DNA from: Actinomycetales bacterium
GTDB taxonomy: Bacteria; Actinomycetota; Actinomycetes; Mycobacteriales; Mycobacteriaceae
NCBI GenBank assembly: GCA_012841845.1
Contig: DUTZ01000123.1
Coordinates: 1 to 5,707, forward strand
Length of the DNA: 5,707 nucleotides
Direction: 5' to 3'
Within the stretch, counting starts at the first letter, position 1. Each line of letters opens with the position of its first letter. A program made the translations under genes and the position numbers. Positions 4,990 to 5,707 of the stretch are shown here, piece by piece. Under the pieces are notes generated by a model. It saw nothing but the letters and a program-made list of their open reading frames with translations. It did not search any database and was not told the DNA's origin.

Positions 4990-5707
4990 ATGACCACACG
5001 CGCAGGGGGCTCCCGGACCGAGCGCCTCGACGGCCTGCCGTTCACCCGCAAGCACCGCAAGCTCCTCGTGGGCTCCGGCGTGGGCTGGGCCCTGGACGCC
5101 ATGGACGTCGGCCTCATCTCCTTCGTCATGGCCGCCCTGGCCGTCCACTGGGCGCTCACCCCCACCGAGCTGTCCTGGATCGGGTCGATCGGCTTCGCGG
5201 GCATGGCGATCGGCGCCGCGCTCGGCGGGCTGCTCGCCGACCGCTTCGGCCGCCGCCAGGTCTTCGCCGCCACGCTGCTCGTCTACGGCCTGGCCACCGG
5301 CGCCGCCGCGCTGTCCACCGGCGTCGCGATGCTCATCGTCCTGCGGTTCGTCGTGGGCCTGGGGCTCGGCGCCGAGCTGCCCGTCGCCTCCACCCTGGTG
5401 AGCGAGTTCGCGCCGCGCCGGATCCGCGGCCGGGTCGTGGTGATCCTCGAGGGCTTCTGGGCCGTGGGCTGGATCATGGCCGCCGTCGTGGGCTACGCCG
5501 TGGTGCCCACCGGCGACGACGGGTGGCGCTGGGCCCTGGCGATCGGCCTCGTCCCGGCCGCCTACGCCCTCGTCATCCGCTACGGACTGCCCGAGTCCGT
5601 GCGCTACCTCGAATCCCGCGGCCGGCACGACGAGGCCGAGCGGATCGTCCGCGACTTCGAGGCCTCCGCCGGCGTCGACCCCGCCGCCGCGGCCGAGCCC
5701 GCGACCG
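4990..5707 (+). CDS. MFS transporter, N-terminal half (3' truncated)
   Basis: The first 239 residues of a major facilitator superfamily permease are present; the frame is open at the right edge. A short hydrophilic N-terminus (1-24) leads into TM1 (about 26-50, with acidic D36 and D39 in WALDAMD) and TM2 (63-82). The TM2-TM3 signature loop GGLLADRFGRR (79-89) follows. TM3 (about 91-108), TM4 (about 112-134, RFVVGLGLGAELPVAS), TM5 (about 149-168) and TM6 (about 174-192) come next. The start of the central cytoplasmic loop (PESVRYLESRGRHDEAERIV) closes the visible part. The PESxRYL signature and the TM1 acidic pair resemble the sugar/organic-acid/niacin-type proton symporters of the MFS. No substrate can be assigned. 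The ATG at 4990 begins about 35 residues before the TM1 acidic pair, which is normal for this group. It follows the persulfide dioxygenase-like gene by 49 bases on the same strand and could be its operon partner. Confidence 0.92.
   Translation, partial: MTTRAGGSRTERLDGLPFTRKHRKLLVGSGVGWALDAMDVGLISFVMAALAVHWALTPTELSWIGSIGFAGMAIGAALGGLLADRFGRRQVFAATLLVYGLATGAAALSTGVAMLIVLRFVVGLGLGAELPVASTLVSEFAPRRIRGRVVVILEGFWAVGWIMAAVVGYAVVPTGDDGWRWALAIGLVPAAYALVIRYGLPESVRYLESRGRHDEAERIVRDFEASAGVDPAAAAEPAT

Noticed and set aside
4245..5628. Two long minus-strand open frames opposite the MBL-rhodanese gene and the MFS gene
   Set aside because: Both are shadows of strongly supported coding sequences, and no domain is recognisable in either.

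Overview
The window is very GC-rich (roughly 70% or more by eye), with short intergenic gaps, strong third-position G/C and long spurious antisense reading frames. This points to an actinobacterium. The gene content (SodC lipoprotein, Rv1155-like PPOX protein, TANNNT-type -10 boxes) fits Mycobacteriales-type relatives such as Dietzia, Gordonia or Rhodococcus, but the genus is a guess. No RNA genes, mobile elements, CRISPR arrays or origins were seen, and no gene-free stretch exceeds 124 bases.

Layout from left to right: (1) the 3' part of a Cu(+)-type P1B ATPase (+), cut by the left edge; (2) convergent with it and 6 bases away, a two-half EthD-type dimeric alpha/beta-barrel protein (-); (3) a 124-base divergent promoter region; (4) a lipoprotein Cu/Zn superoxide dismutase, sodC (+), with a good promoter and ribosome binding site; (5) convergent with it, a CXXC AhpD-like peroxidase-related protein (-), preceded on the same strand by (6) a small PPOX-class flavin/F420-binding protein (-); (7) a 93-base divergent region holding two tandem C-tract/G-tract inverted repeats of the CsoR/CstR operator type; (8) a three-domain metallo-beta-lactamase/pseudorhodanese/rhodanese protein (+) with the layout of CstB-type persulfide dioxygenase-sulfurtransferases; (9) the 5' half of an MFS transporter (+), cut by the right edge.

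Functional reading (inference): the region gathers proteins for metal, superoxide, peroxide and reactive-sulfur stress. They are a copper exporter, an extracytoplasmic Cu/Zn SOD, a CXXC peroxidase-like protein and a putative persulfide dioxygenase. The most informative signal is the tandem operator directly before the persulfide dioxygenase-like gene. It implies control by a CsoR-family repressor, either CstR-like (persulfide) or CsoR-like (copper). The gene for that repressor is not in the window.
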